64,000 nt of DNA from Psococerastis gibbosa (GCA_963971405.1 OZ020491.1:21694855-21758854), one strand, 5' to 3'. Shown: positions 27,001-42,000, numbered from the stretch's first letter. Translations and numbers: made by a program. Notes: generated by a model not told the origin, from the sequence alone.

Positions 27001-30000
27001 AATAATTGCAAGCAATGGATCCTTGACCCCCAATTATCAGTATATTATGGATTTAAGGGCGGCTAACAAGTAAGTTGCTAAAATCAATCAATCCACTGTT
27101 TTCAGTATAGGCTATATACGCTACATAAAAATTAGTATTATAAGCACATTAGGGGGATTCACTCTGTTGATAGAAAAGGGAATAGAAAAATCGAAAAACA
27201 GCTCAGAGTGAGGATACCTCCGTCAACGGTAGAAACAGAGAAAGTTTTTAAGACGCATTCTGTGAGGTAAAAATTGAAATTGTATGCTACAAGGAACTAC
27301 CAACAGGTGTGGGCGCTACGTTCTTGTCTTTTTGACAGTTTGTTTTTGTTTTTAGCCGTGTAATTTGTTTTTGATTTTAGCAGGTGTTTTTTTCAATTTA
27401 AGCTTAAACTTATTTTTCATTACCTACCTACCTATGCCTAAATTAGGAAATACGTTGAAATAATTTAATCGTTGTAAAAATTGATCTTTAGAAGGGACAT
27501 GTGATACAATCACAAAAGCTTTCACGGCCGGAGTTTCGTGATGAAGCAGTAGAATCTGGGATGATAGGCCGTGGTCATTCTGAATGCTTACTTACAAATG
27601 TTTTGTCAGCATTTGCGGTCGACTTCTTCAGTGGAACTGCGTAGATTTCTAAGATAAGCCCGGATTCTATTGCTTCATCAATTGACGCTATTTTTCTTTT
27701 TCTTTTTCAGAGGTTTACGCCTGTCCAGCAATGAAACCGCAAAAAGAAAGTGGTAGTCCTTGGTGCTGGCTATGTCAGTGCTCCTGCTATAGAATATTTA
27801 AACCGCGACGAAAATATCAACATCACAATAGGTAGGTACGATATCTGATGCGAAATAATACATGCAGCAGTGTACTACGTAAAACATAAGCAGTTTGTTT
27901 GTTTTCCAACGCCTGCTTTCAGTATTTCTGCTTTAAGCAACCCTGTCAGTCTGGTGGGGGAGTGATTCTTGCACCGGCTATCGCAAAAAGCCTTTTAAAA
28001 AAACATGCAAGCAAATATAAAAAATTGGTTGCTGGTTACCTACATAGTCAATCAATGACACTACGGCTGCAACAACACCGTCATTCTGCTAATGCGTTAT
28101 TGCGCTACTTTATTTACGGAAGTTGAGCTTCCGGTTTTCACTAACGCCACTTACCCTGTTTTCCATGGATCTTCTGCTTACAGAAACATTGTTCTGCGCC
28201 TTCTTAAACAACTTCGATCCACATACAGATCGTTTCTGCTATAGTATTTCCAGATCGGTATTACAGTTTCTGCTTCTTCAGCTTCTGCGTCACTAACCCA
28301 GTCCAGACTTGTGGTCCAGCGGTTAAGAGAACGCCCCGGTTAGGCGTAGATCGTGGGTTCAAATCCCGCCAAGCCCAGTTTTTTTCATATCCTCTAATTT
28401 CGGTTATAACGAGGAGCCGAGGAGGTTACCTCTTCAACGAAAGTTAATTTAATGTCAGTGTTATATATACCATATAATACTACAATGTAGTAACCCGGTG
28501 CGCTAGGCCAACATTTTTTTTTTTTTTTTTTTTTGCTGGACCAAACCAAACTTTGCAGAACAGAAAAACATCCAGCTTCATAAGTCACATCAAATCCCAA
28601 AGCTTCTACTTTGACAGACAGCTGCAAATTAGTGTCAGCACTCTGAAGATACGTAGGTACAATACAATTCAGAACTCTTGACGTGTGTCGGAAATTTTCC
28701 ATTTCAGATGCAGGGGGAAAATCCATTCGTAAATTTCAACTTTTTTTATATAAATAATTTCTCTTTCCAGCGTCAGCACTGAAAGAGGAAGCTGATTCCA
28801 TAGCGGCGCGGTACGATGGCGTGGAGTCCGTATTCATGGACATAATTGAGCGTCCGGACAGTTTAGTGGAGCTGGTGGACTCTGCAGACGTTGTAATTTC
28901 GCTGCTGCCACACAATTTGCACCATCTGGTGGCAGAGTGTTGCATTAAGACGAAAACAAACATGGTAACTGCGAGCTACTGCACTGAAAAAATGTCTCAG
29001 CTTCACGAAAGGTATGAATTGTTTGAGTTCCTCCAGTATTGCGTCTTGCGTCCGCGCAAATGGGAGATAGTCACGAATAGCCGCCCCCAGGCTATCCCAA
29101 AATAATGCGGTTAGTCGCAGTGTTTTCATACAACAAAGCGATTTCCTCAAAAACACTGATTGGTTGACAATTTCGATAGTGTCAGAATCAGAATATATTG
29201 ATCAGCAGAGTGGAGGGGGTGCTTTGGTCGTAGCTCGGTGTGCTCGTGATCCCTTTGAATTGAGTCAAAAGCCCGCTCCTGGAGCGAAATGGAACGTAAC
29301 TCGCAGCAAATAGGCTCAATAACTCAATAACTGAAAGAATACTGTATTGTAATTAAACTGTAACCGAAAGGATACTGTAACTGTAATTTGTAACGCAATT
29401 TCTTGTACACTGTGAATGGGATGACCTAAGTCTCTCATTTAATTTATATAATGAAAATTAAAGTGATTGTTATTATTGTTATTAATATGACAAAATGAAC
29501 CCTCTCTACTATCGTGCCACTTTCACAGTCAGGAGAGGCCTCCATGTTTGGGCGGCAGTTAGTAACTTAAAGCGTAGGCTAGCTNNNNNNNNNNNNNNNN
29601 NNNNNNNNNNNNNNNNNNNNNNNNNNNNNNNNNNNNNNNNNNNNNNNNNNNNNNNNNNNNNNNNNNNNNNNNNNNNNNNNNNNNNNNNNNNNNNNNNNNN
29701 NNNNNNNNNNNNNNNNNNNNNNNNNNNNNNNNNNNNNNNNNNNNNNNNNNNNNNNNNNNNNNNNNNNNNNNNNNNNNNNNNNNNAGATAGATGTATACCT
29801 TAATGTGCCTTAAATATATTTTAGGCTCTTGGAAACTGTCAGGAAGCTTACTTGAAGGTATTCTACAGGCTTCATGAAATTGCCACTTTCATTAATAAAT
29901 TACGTTAAAAAAAATTGGAACACCCCCCCCCCCAAAAAAAAAAAATCTGGGCAAGGCCTTGAAAGTGCCGGTATGGTAATACAACCGTAAAATGTGTAGG

Positions 30001-33000
30001 AATTGTATAAAAGAGATTTGACATTCTGTAAATATAGTAAGCGATTTTATTTCAGACACAGTACAGGAACAGTACAGTAAAACAGTTAAAAGAAGTAGGC
30101 AATACGACAGAGTGTTCAAATTTACGAGAAACATTCATCATAATTTTCTAACCCGTTAAAAAACGCCGAATATTTAAAATTTTGAAGGAAAAAGGATTTC
30201 AAGCATATTGACATTAACATTTCGATCATTCGCGAACTTACTGCCGTACCGTAAATCGATGTTTATTCAAAGTGTATGTGTTGTATCTGGAAGCTGTCAA
30301 CTCAAAGCGAATAAAAAATGAGAAATCGTTAAACTGCGTGTAAGTTTATTTTGATTTGGAAATGGGTTGAACGATTTTGCGTTTGTGGTTTAATCAACAT
30401 TGGGAACGCAATTTTTGTTAAGGCCCAATACCAAAAATTCTGGTAAATTCTGGAATCTGTGGCATATTTTGAAGCCTACATTTTCAGAGTCTTTCAGAGT
30501 TTATGAATTTTGAAAATATTACTTTGTTTCCAGGTAAGACTGGATTTTTAATTAAAAAATCACTTTCAGGTTTCCATCAGGTTTATGGAGATTTCACTAA
30601 AGCACCGGTCCCACTTCGGGGTGGTTTTTCTTTCCCTTTTTATGATGATATATTGCACTAATGTACACTAGAACACATTTCGCACAAGCGCCGACCTCGT
30701 TTTCCCCCTCATAAAACGCCATGTAGACAACTATGAACTTTTGCGCAGGTATCAGATTATTTTCACTTTGACTGGCCGCCATATATTAATCCTTCATTTG
30801 TAAAACGTGTTAATTGCTATTATCGTGGCGAAATATACGGGCTTTCAGTCACATCTTATTCCATCCATGAATTTTTTTTAAGGTTTTGATCGGCCGCCAT
30901 CTTGAAACTAAATTGCAGATAAGGCTGGTTAATGGTTAATGGTTCGAAACCCCCCAAGTCCATGTTTTCCTATAACCTCTAATTTCGGATATCGGCGTTA
31001 ATTCTTAAAACTTATCTTTACAGGCACGTTCTGTGATTAGTTACTCTATTTGTTCTGTACTAGGTCACCAGGACTAAGAAACCATGGGCTTGACCAACCC
31101 CAATAAATGGTAGTATGCAGCATAGTAGTATGATTCCCTAGCCTACCACCTGGGTGAACTGGGGAAATTTCGCGCAAATTTGTGAGTCAAGAAGCGGGAC
31201 AGTTGGCTATGAAGAATCAATTACAACTACCTTCAGTATAAATCTCCTAAAATTGTAGAATACCATATTAGTCTACCTTACATACTGTAATGGAGACGTT
31301 GAATAATAAGCGATAACCAGCAGCAACAAATTTGAGATAGAATACCTGATGCATGTATATTAATGACAAAATTATACGCGATGAATGCAAATCTAAAATT
31401 AATGGGAATGGAATTATTACTATCGTCACGAGGGAGATAAAATGTATATGAATAATGATTAAGAGCCCGCATATAAAATATGTGTATTTTCCACCTTATT
31501 AATTCGCATAAGAACTTTTTTTTCCCGTTGGAACAGTATTATGGTAACGGCTTCTGTAAGCCTGCTGCATATTTAAGAAGTCATAAAAGAAAATATTCGT
31601 TGTTTCTTAAATTCTGTGCATTAAGTTTGGACTTCGTGTTTACACAAGGTCAAGTCGGACATTTTGTTTTTAACTCACAATAATTTAGGAACTTGGGTTT
31701 TCTTTAACGCCTTAATAGGCCATTGCGGGTTAGAAGAAGAAACCGTCATGCACATCCTCAAGGCCGTGCCCAGGTTTTCATTTCGGGGGGGGGGGGGGCA
31801 ACCATTTACAATTTTACGTAATTTATTAATGAATTAATGGATAAATTCTTCAAACCATACAGGTTTACATACAAAAATTAATTTCAGGGGGGAGTCCGGC
31901 CCCCACGGACCACCCCCTGGGCACGGCACAGCCCTGTGGCAATGATCTCTCCAGGATATGCGGAATTTAGGTTAACTACGGGTCGCAACTACCTTCAAAA
32001 ACATCTTCACCGTATAGTTGTAGCAGCGGAGCCTTTCTACCCTTTATGCGACACCAGGGAAGAGATGGACGGAAAACACCTTAAGGCGTGCCCGGCTCTC
32101 GTCGGTAGCAGAGGTTCACCAGATTGTGTGTTGTATTGGGCTACAAGAAAGTTGATGGCGGAAGCCTAATGCTATGGTGTAATTAAAAAATCCCTTTCGG
32201 CTCTGGCCAATCAGGTGTAGGGAGATTCCACAGACCCTGCTTTTCCTCTACGCTACCTACAAGGGTGGATTTTGCCTCCAATTTAAGGGGGGGGGGGGGT
32301 TCAGTGCATTATAACATTAAAAACATTATTATTTTTAATTGCGACTGTTAACCCATTGTTATCTAGTGTAAGTTCATTTTATTTTTTTGGGGGGAGGGGG
32401 GGTGATCCGGACCCTATGACCCCCTTTAAATTCGCCCTTGGCTACCTACTTTGTGTATGTAATAAAAAATAAAAAATACTTCATTATTTTTCCGACCACA
32501 ACATCAACACTCAAAACACTCTTGTGTTCCAAAAAATTACGACTATGAACTTTTACTTATTAAATTATTTGACTGAAATCGTTGTTTTGTCGTAAAAAAT
32601 GTTGATAACCATTATCGTAGATAATAATACGGGCTTTCAGCCAAATTTTAATTCATTCCTCTACGACTAATATTAACTGTTATATGAATTATATAAGGTT
32701 ACAATCGGCCGCCGTCTTGTAACTAAATAGTGGAACCATCTGGTTAACGAACTCGATCAAGAAATTTGTATGATCTATTTTTGTGCCAAGTTTCATCAAA
32801 ATCAGATAATATTTACGGAAGTTAGAGTGTCTCCTAAAATCTGCAAGTGCAAAATACAAATAGGGTGACGTGGTAGCAGACATTCAAGACTTAGACGGGG
32901 TTCCCATCGACCTCGCATTGCAGAATGCAAATGACATTGACGGAAATTTTTGTTTTACTCTATGCCATAGTTAAAATTGATCAATGATCATAGAGTAAAA

Positions 33001-36000
33001 TCACAGACAAACAAATTAAAATTAAAAAATGGCTTCATGGGCTATGTTAAGTACAAACATTTTAATAGTTTTCTATAAAAAGAAAAATTCAAATTTCCGT
33101 CAATGTCATTTGCATTCTGCAATGCGAGGCCGGTGGAAACCCCGTCTAAGTCTTGAATGTCTGTTACCACGTCACCGTATTTGTATTTAGCACTAGCAGG
33201 TCGGTGGAATCCCCGCCTAACTAATTGACACAAATTTTTTTTCCTAGTGCTTTAGAAGCCGGAATAACAGTAGTGAACGAAGTAGGCCTAGATCCGGGAG
33301 TGGACCATCTCCTCGCCATGGAGTGTTTCGAGGAGATTCGGCAAGGAGGGGGTCAAGTGGAGAGCTTTATATCCTACTGTGGAGGTCTTCCAGCCCCGGA
33401 AAGCTCAGACAACCCTCTGAGGTACAAATTCAGCTGGTCACCTCGAGGAGTTCTACTAAACACCATGAGCAACGCCAAGTATCTAAAGAATAACAAGGTA
33501 CGACAGTCGGTAGTATTTAAGGTAGTTGAAGATTTTATATATTTTTTCTAGCCAACGGCCTCACCATGTTGAATCCATGAGAGGAGAGCATGTTTCAAAC
33601 TGGGGCAAACTTGGTAGTGTGCACAGCGTTGGCAGGGGAACATGGTGGGACATGATAACGCAATGAGAATATACCAGTCAGTCTACGTGTGTGTCGAGTT
33701 CTGGTCCCCTCCGATTTAATCGTGTGACTTTTCCATGTTCCCCAAGTGGTTCGGAATTCACTATATTATCAGAAGATCCACCCTGTCAGTCAACTCCTCT
33801 TCCCCCGAGGTAAAAGAGTCTCAACTAACTCAAGTTAACAGACACACTCCCCCCACCAGGCTGATAGGGTTGTTTAAAAGTAGAAATGCTGGAAGCAGGC
33901 GTTGGAAACAACATTTACTTTTTCTTATTTGGGGGGTGCGTTTTAAGTCTTGTTGCCTATGGTGCCCTTGCTGAGTATACTACTACTTTGTTCCTATTAT
34001 GAGCTGTCTCTTATATGAAGGGCTAGCTCATTGCGCAGTGGTGAAACTATAAATTTGGGGCCCCTGGGCACCAAAATCGATGGCAAGGCGTGGTTGTACC
34101 AGTGCCAGTCTCAACATGCCATGCTATTGAAGACGTGTTGTAACTCAACACGGGTAATAGCAAAGGCAACTGAAGAGGTCAATTGAATACATTCAATAAA
34201 TTGTTTGTATGTGACTTTTGTTTAAAAAAAAAAAATTAAATGGATTAAATTAAGTTGGTTAGTGTGCCCCAAAAGAATGGTGTGAAATAGTGGGTTTTAC
34301 GCATTTTGTGACGGCAAAAAAAATGCGTTAGATGCTAAAACAAATACTTGTTCTTAAAACTGAAAATAGGGGGTGTGGGAGCCCCTCAGGGAATTTTTGA
34401 ATAAATAAACGCAGAATCGTATGTTTCTCAATACACAAGAAGCGGTCGCCTTATGTAAGGGGGGGGGGGTGGCGTCTCTGCTAGGTACTCATTCATATCA
34501 AGAGTTGTGAACATTAATTGAAGGAAACGTGACAACTGACTTTTAATTAGCCTACATTTACATTCAGCCTTTAACTCTTGGCAATGATAATACTTTTCCT
34601 TCAAATTTAAAAACATTTCAAATGTACGATAGGTTGGTTCGGTGGGTTCCTGCAGCCTGATCGAGGCGATTATAATACCGGGATTAAATAAATACCCTAG
34701 GATTATAACTGTAAACACACAAATTTTGAATAGCACCTTCCATTACAAAATTATCTTGTTTACATTTTTACTACCAGGGGATTAAATAAATACCAGTATT
34801 ATAATCGCCTCGATCAGGCTGCTGGACCACGGGGGCCCCTGTGCTGGGCACAGTCTCGCTTATAACAATTTTTGTCATTGTTCTTCGACATTTTTCAGGT
34901 TAAACTTTTTCTAGTTCAGAAAGCTGAACTAACTACTATTTTGTTTCGCTATGGTCAGAGTATGTCTTAACATAGCACTCAACAACCGTCGCGCACAACT
35001 GCCAACTACCATCAATACAGGAAGTGTTTGCTTTCAGACAGATTTAAGCAATCCCTAACATATAGACGGACATTGAGACCATGACACGTAGCAAAATGAT
35101 GATGCAAGGCACTTAATAGCTCGAACTGCATGTTGATGGTAGTTAATATTTCCAACTGTTAGCCTTTTATTTCCACAAACTATGCTAATGGTACAGTACC
35201 AATTTTTTTTTCTTTTTTAAAAAAGGTTTAATTTAATGAGTGTATCCGATTGATCTCTTCAGTCACCCCTGTAGGTTTCAGGTTAGTATACCCGTGGTGT
35301 TGAGTTAGTTGAGTAGCTGCCCCCCCCCCCCAATGTAGTATATCTGTTGTAAATTAATTTAATTTCCCTCCAATACTACATATGTTTGTTCTATTTGGAC
35401 CCACAACTAACCCCCCCCCCAAATTTGTTAGATCCGCCCCTGCTACCAGGCACATTATTTCGTGATTGGTCGATACGAAAAGGAAAAACCATGTGTTAAT
35501 TTCAAAATTTGATGTAGTTGAAAGGGCCTTATTACTATGCAGGTATATATTGAAAGTGTGCAGCTCCCCCCCCCCCCCTCCTTTCCCCTTTCCGCAAAAG
35601 GAGCGGAATATTTTAACATTTGAATTTCAACTCTGATTCATTAGTAGCACGCCTTGGGTCTTACTATAAGCTATAATTTATCAGCACCTTCTATTTTCAT
35701 AGGCAGCATAATAATCACATTTGCAAAATAATGTGAACTAGCTATTCTTTGTGTTTCCCATGTTAGTTCAATTTATTATATGGGTAAAGTTTGTATATTA
35801 AAATTAGGAAACTGGTATAAATTGGTGTCTAGATAGAAAAGATGGGAAATTCGCTGTTTGAATGTGCCACCTGACGCTTGTCAAAGAAGACGTGGTAGGT
35901 GGCACCAAAAATACAGAATTGAGGATGTTCTTCCTCTGCCAGGAGCAGTCCTTCTATTTTCCCTTGGATTATTACATGCAGAAGGCGATACTCTTTGTTT

Positions 36001-39000
36001 CTCTTGACATGCCCGTAGTATGATAGCTTCGGTTTCTTAACCGTCAGCAGCGACTCGGCTTCTGTATCCATTCACATCAGAACCTCAGCATTAGGGACAC
36101 GATCTCTCTAGGATCCTTTCAAAAGCATCGATTCGATTCTCCATAGCTTATGGCAAAGTCCATCCCCCCATACCCTGTATTGTAGAACGATTGGGAACAC
36201 ATCACATTTCACCAATCACCATCTAAGGTACTTTGTTGGTGTAATTCAGGTACAAAGTGGGGAAAAACGCCAAGTAGCACGAGAACTCAACTGCTCTATT
36301 TGGAATATTGCAGTCAGTCACACGCCCAGTAGTGGTGATTTCCCCCTACTAATAGAAGTAAGTGGTCCATCAGCATTGGGTGGATCCAGTTCCAGTGGAA
36401 TTGTTTCTTTTTGATAGCCCACTTCTCCACCAACCAGATCCCACCAATTTTTCTTTACTACCCTTTTCATTCTTCCTTGTACAGATTGAAGAAATCGGAG
36501 GCGGCGGTGAACTTATGAAGACGGCCCATCGCCTGAACTTCTTGCCTGGCTTTGCTTTGGAAGGTTTTGCCAACCGCGACAGTACATCTTATATAAACGC
36601 TTATGGAATTAAAGACGCCCACACAGTAATAAGGGGGACCCTGAGGTATCAAGGTATGATAACGCTATACAACGCATCAAAACCTCCAACAGACAACGTT
36701 TTTGCTTTCCTAGTTATACGTTAGTAGAAGAAAATCTTTGTGGTGGTCGAATTTTTTTATTTCGAGACATCAACCGATTATCGATACGTTTTGATGTCCC
36801 AGGAACCCAAATATAAAGCGGTTTTCCCTTCACGTGAATCACGTCTGTCCGTCTGTCAATTTGTTTGGCAAAATACTCAGGGAATTTTCATGAAATTTGC
36901 CATATATTGTAGTTCAGAAAAAGCATTTGCTTTCCCATTTATATGTTAGTAGAAGAAAATCTTTGTGGTGGTCGAATTTTTTATTTCGAGACATCAACCG
37001 ATTATCGATACGTTTTGATGTCCCAGGAACCCAAATATAAAGTGGTTTTCCCTTCACGTGAATCACGTCTGTCCGCCTGTCAATTTGTTGGCAAAATACT
37101 CAGGGAATTTTCATGAAATTTGCCATATATTGTAGTTCAGAAAAAGCATTTGCTTTCCCATTTATATGTTAGTAGAAGAAAATCTTTGTGGTGGTCGAAT
37201 TTTTTTATTTCGAGACATCAACCGATTATCGATACGTTTTGATGTCCCAGGAACCCAAATATGAAGTGGTTTTCCCTTCACGTGAATCACGTCTGTCCGT
37301 CTGTCAATTTGTTGGCAAAATACTCAGTGAATTTTCATGAAATTTGCCATATATTGTAGTTCAGAAAAAGCATTTGCTTTCCCATTTATATGTTAGTAGA
37401 AGAAAATCTTTGTGGTGGTCGAAATTTTTTATTTCGAGACATCAACCGATTATCGATACGTTTTGATGTCCCAGGAACCCAAATATGAAGTGGTTTTCCC
37501 TTTACGTGAATCACGTCTGTCCGTCTGTCAATTTGTTTGGCAAAATACTCAGGGAATTTTCATGAAATTTGCCATATATTGTAGTTCAGAAAAAGCATTT
37601 GCTTTCCCATTTATATGTTAGTAGAAGAAAATCTTTGTGGTGGTCGAATTTTTTTATTTCAAGACATCAACCGATTATCGATACGTTTTGATGTCCCAGG
37701 AACCCAAATATGAAGTGGTTTTCCATTCACGTGAATCACGTCTGTCCGTCTGTCAATTTGTTGGCAAAATACTCAGTGAATTTTCATGAAATTTGGCATA
37801 TGTTGTAGTTCAGAAAAAGCATGTGCCGGAACAATTTTTTTTTTAAATATAAAAACATATATAGTATTTTGTGCTATTAAGGTAAACAGGAGCAGCACCG
37901 TGCAATTACAATAATTTGAGGTTCGAGGGGTAAACTTCAATTATTATTTTTTGAAACACGTATTATGTTCATGTATACTATGCATATAGTATTTAAATGT
38001 AAAGTGTACACACGGTAAGGACAAATGATCTACCTACGATGGTAACCGTAGATAGACTAATTTGAAATGTTGTTCATACGATATTTTAAACAATTTTATT
38101 CAAGGCGGGTACATTTATTTGGAAGTTATTTGGAATTTAACGAGTTAATTCCTCATGCACCAAACTAAATGTTGCTTACACATTGTACACAGAGACAACG
38201 ATGCTGACCTTGCTTTTCCAGATCATTCAGTGATCTGGCCAGTGTTTTATCGTAACCTATCCTGTCGGATTACATTTGCTTAATTTCAAATCGTAAGCAA
38301 TGCAACTACCGCTTTGAGAGACATTGCGTTGCATTGCCCTCAATGTTTTTTTGCTGAATAAACAACATTCTGAAAGATTAACGATTCATTCTGTTCCCAA
38401 TTTCTTTCTTGTTCTTCTTTTCTCTTACTCTGCTACTAATATGTGTTTAAATTTCTACCACCAGGCTTTGTCGGTTTGTTCCCCTTTTACTGGGATATGC
38501 ATGTTGTGTAATCATTGCAATAATTAGACCTTTTGTTAAATTTTCAATTGTTTAGGATTTTGCGACACAATCATAGGAATGCAAAAACTGGGGCTTCTAA
38601 GTCCAGATCCAAAGCCAGCACTACATCCAAATGGACCAGATATTACATGGGTGAGTATTCTCCAGGAGTATGTTTGCAACATACCACACATATTCTAAGT
38701 TACGGAATATCGGATTCGTCAATGCGGGAGGTTGTAACTACACTCTCCACTGTATACAGGGTATATCATAGGGCTATTACCACTTTTTCGGAACGATAGG
38801 GCCGGACAATACATGGGTGAGTTTTCTCCAGGAGTATGTTTGCAACATATCACAGATATTCTAAGTTACGGAATATCGGATTCGTCAATGCGGGAGGTTG
38901 TAACTACACTCTCCACTGTATAAAGGGTATATCATAGGGCTATTACCACTCTTTCGGAACGATAGGGCCGGACAATACATGGGTGAGTTTTCTCTAGCAT

Positions 39001-42000
39001 ACTACATGTACGATTAGGTATCACCAGATTGATATGGAGTACAGCTCTAGGTTACAGGATATCGGATTCGTTAATGCTAGAGGTTGTACCTTCTTCTTCT
39101 GTAGTTGCAGTAGGTTGTAACTACACTATAGAAAACAGCAGGAGAAACAGAAGAAAACTAATCTTTGAAACCTTCCCCCTCTGAAAGGGTTAAATATTGT
39201 ATATACCGGCACAGTAATGTACACAATTAACCACATTTGCCCTTAAGACAAGAAAACAGCAGGTAAAACTGACCTTCAAAAACCTTCCACCCCAGAAAGG
39301 GTTTTAACATACAATATTGTTCATAATATACCTTTGACCTCATTTGTTTCTTCTTAGAAACAACTTGTGTGCCTGCTAATTGGAGCTCCCGATTCAACAA
39401 TTCTGTACGAGAACCTTCGGCAAAGGGTGGGGGAGCGTGTCCAGACCGAGGAACGACTGGAGGCGATAGAGAAACTTGGTTTCTTAGAAGAACACCCTGT
39501 ACTTAAGCTAAATACACCGCTGGATACAGTCAGTCACTTTTTATCAAAGAAATTAGTTTTGGGTAAGTTGTCAGCCATAATCTAAGATAATCCAGGTTAC
39601 GGTTTCTCTAATGGCTTCGTTTACGTTGTTTTTTTTTACTATCACAATGATTAGATAAGCTATTTAAAGTAGGGCCTACTGTATATTTTCTAATTAATTA
39701 TTAGCTCATATCATAAGTGCAACACTAACACACTCCCACTTGAGGGAATTCAATCAATCAAACGGTAGCTTAAGTGTTTTCAAACATACGGTAAATGGAG
39801 TTTCATTCATAACTAGCTAGATTCAGCAATTTAAGGGTCAGGCCGAAGAAGGGGTTAAGTCCTTCTAAAACACCCGATTTTATCACTGAAGAAGGCTACA
39901 GTAGAAGAAGGAGGTAATACGCAGATACAAAAAATATTATAATACAAAAATCGACTTGGCCAGGTGGTACTTGTACTTGTGCGAGTCTCTACACGCCATG
40001 CGATTGGAGACGTGTTGTAACTCAACACAGGTACTAATCTACGGAGGCGACTGAAGAGGTCAATCGGATGGATTCATTAAAATCGTTTCCGTACGACATT
40101 GTATTTTTTTTTTAATTCGACTTAACGCCTTCTTCCCCATAATTGATCAAGCAAACTACAATTTATACTCTATTACATAAATAAATAAATAAATATTGAC
40201 TTTTTTTCTTCTATAACTAAGCTAACCTAGCGGAGTTAGGGCTATAAAGCCCTCTCTTATACTCAACTAGGAAGACCCGGGACCGCCTGCTTTACATGCC
40301 CTCCAAAGCATGGCCAGAAAATGTAGCAAGTGTGGGACTCAAACCAACAACCTTTCGGGTGAAAGTCGGAGTCTGTGCCACTACTCTATACATGTCCTGA
40401 CAGAATACACTGGAATATGACCCGACATAAAAGGAAACATTAGCCCGTCTCTACCGAATATCGGCTCCTTAGTTGGGGAGGAAAGGCGGCTTTCGGGAAC
40501 ATTGCTGACAATAACATGCCAAACAGTGCAATGGTCTGTGGCCAGGCCCAGACCAACAATGGGTTGTCGAGCTTTTCTATACTACGCCCCTGATTAATAT
40601 TTAAAAAAAAAATTAGAATGTCAACAATTCCCTTTAAAAATTAGTCTAAGCTAATAAATCTTTCAATTCATTTTCAGAACCAAACGACAGAGATTTAGTC
40701 ATTCTTCGCCATGAAATTGGAATCCTATGGCCTGACGGAAGGCGAGAAAGGAGAGGAATCAACATGGTTATCTATGGAAGCAAGCCTGGGCAAGGACATT
40801 CGGCCATGGCGAAAACTGTAGGGTTCCCAGCAGCTATGGCAGCCAAAATGGTTTTAGATGGTAAGTTGGCTGAATTTAGAATACGGTAATAAACTAGCTC
40901 TAGCTCATCTTCTGCTCTGAGAGCGAAGAAACGGGAATGTTAACAAGCATTGGCTCGATAGGTTTATTTTATTAATCCACGACGAATAAGAAGTATAACG
41001 GTCATTCCACAGCGGCTGCCTGCCCTACGCAATCTTCTTCTTTATCTTCTACTACTACTTCTTCTTCTTCTTATGTTAACTCTTCAATGAGTTCCTCCGC
41101 CTTCGGGGCAGGACAAAAGAGTGCCCCAATAGCAGTTGCTTATTTATTAGCGACAACTATTCGCCCAGTCACAAAGTCATCCTGGGGCTACTGTGGCATT
41201 TTCTAGAAAAGCCTCTGCACCACCAGACTTGTCACCAGACCTTCCGATTATGCCGCTGCTTGGTCGGGGACTGCTTATTCGTTAGACAGATATACCATAT
41301 CTGATGGCCTTTTCGTTATCCGCCATCAGCGATCCCGCCCGTACGAACTTAATCAAGATCAGTTGCAATACCTTGTCTGAATAACCATAAGCGTAGTGTA
41401 GAATTAAGGCATTGGCTTAAGTCATGAGCTCAGTTGACAACTCCATTATAGATGATCATATAGTACAGGTAGCAGGTTATAGTTACGAATATTAATATAA
41501 AAAGAACTTACCAGATTTGGCCACCTCATCTTGACTTCTCCTATACGGAAATAGCATTCATAGTTGTACCCCGCATTTGTAGCCAATTAACTGGAAGCCC
41601 ACTTTAAGACTGTGAAAACAAAATGGACTTGTTAAAAGATGCAAATAAAATAGTATAAAATATACAAGATAGAGAAGCATTGAATGAACTCTACGCAAAA
41701 ACACTTTAACGGAGATCACCGAGCTGTAGGCGTACTAAACACAGCTTCCAAAATAAATGACAAGGCCTTTGCAAGTTTAATGAGATCTGAATGTTGTTCT
41801 GAGTAAATTATAAATTTGGGGAAACCGTCTGTTGGCATTGCGAGACGTAAAGCTCATTCTTCACATTTTGTAATTCCCGACATCCACAGAAACCCTTCTT
41901 AGTCAGAGTCAATATTGTCTTATTCCAAAAGTTTTTTGCATTTCCTAAACCCTTCAACTCCCATGGCGTGAAACAAATTAAAAACTTTTGGTTTCACTTT

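Noticed and set aside
28303..28376. Functional tRNA gene
   Set aside because: The acceptor stem pairs poorly, and the downstream sequence is shared with another locus, so a SINE head is more likely.
29495..29803. Open frame running through the N gap
   Set aside because: The middle is unknown sequence; the ends show no coding features.
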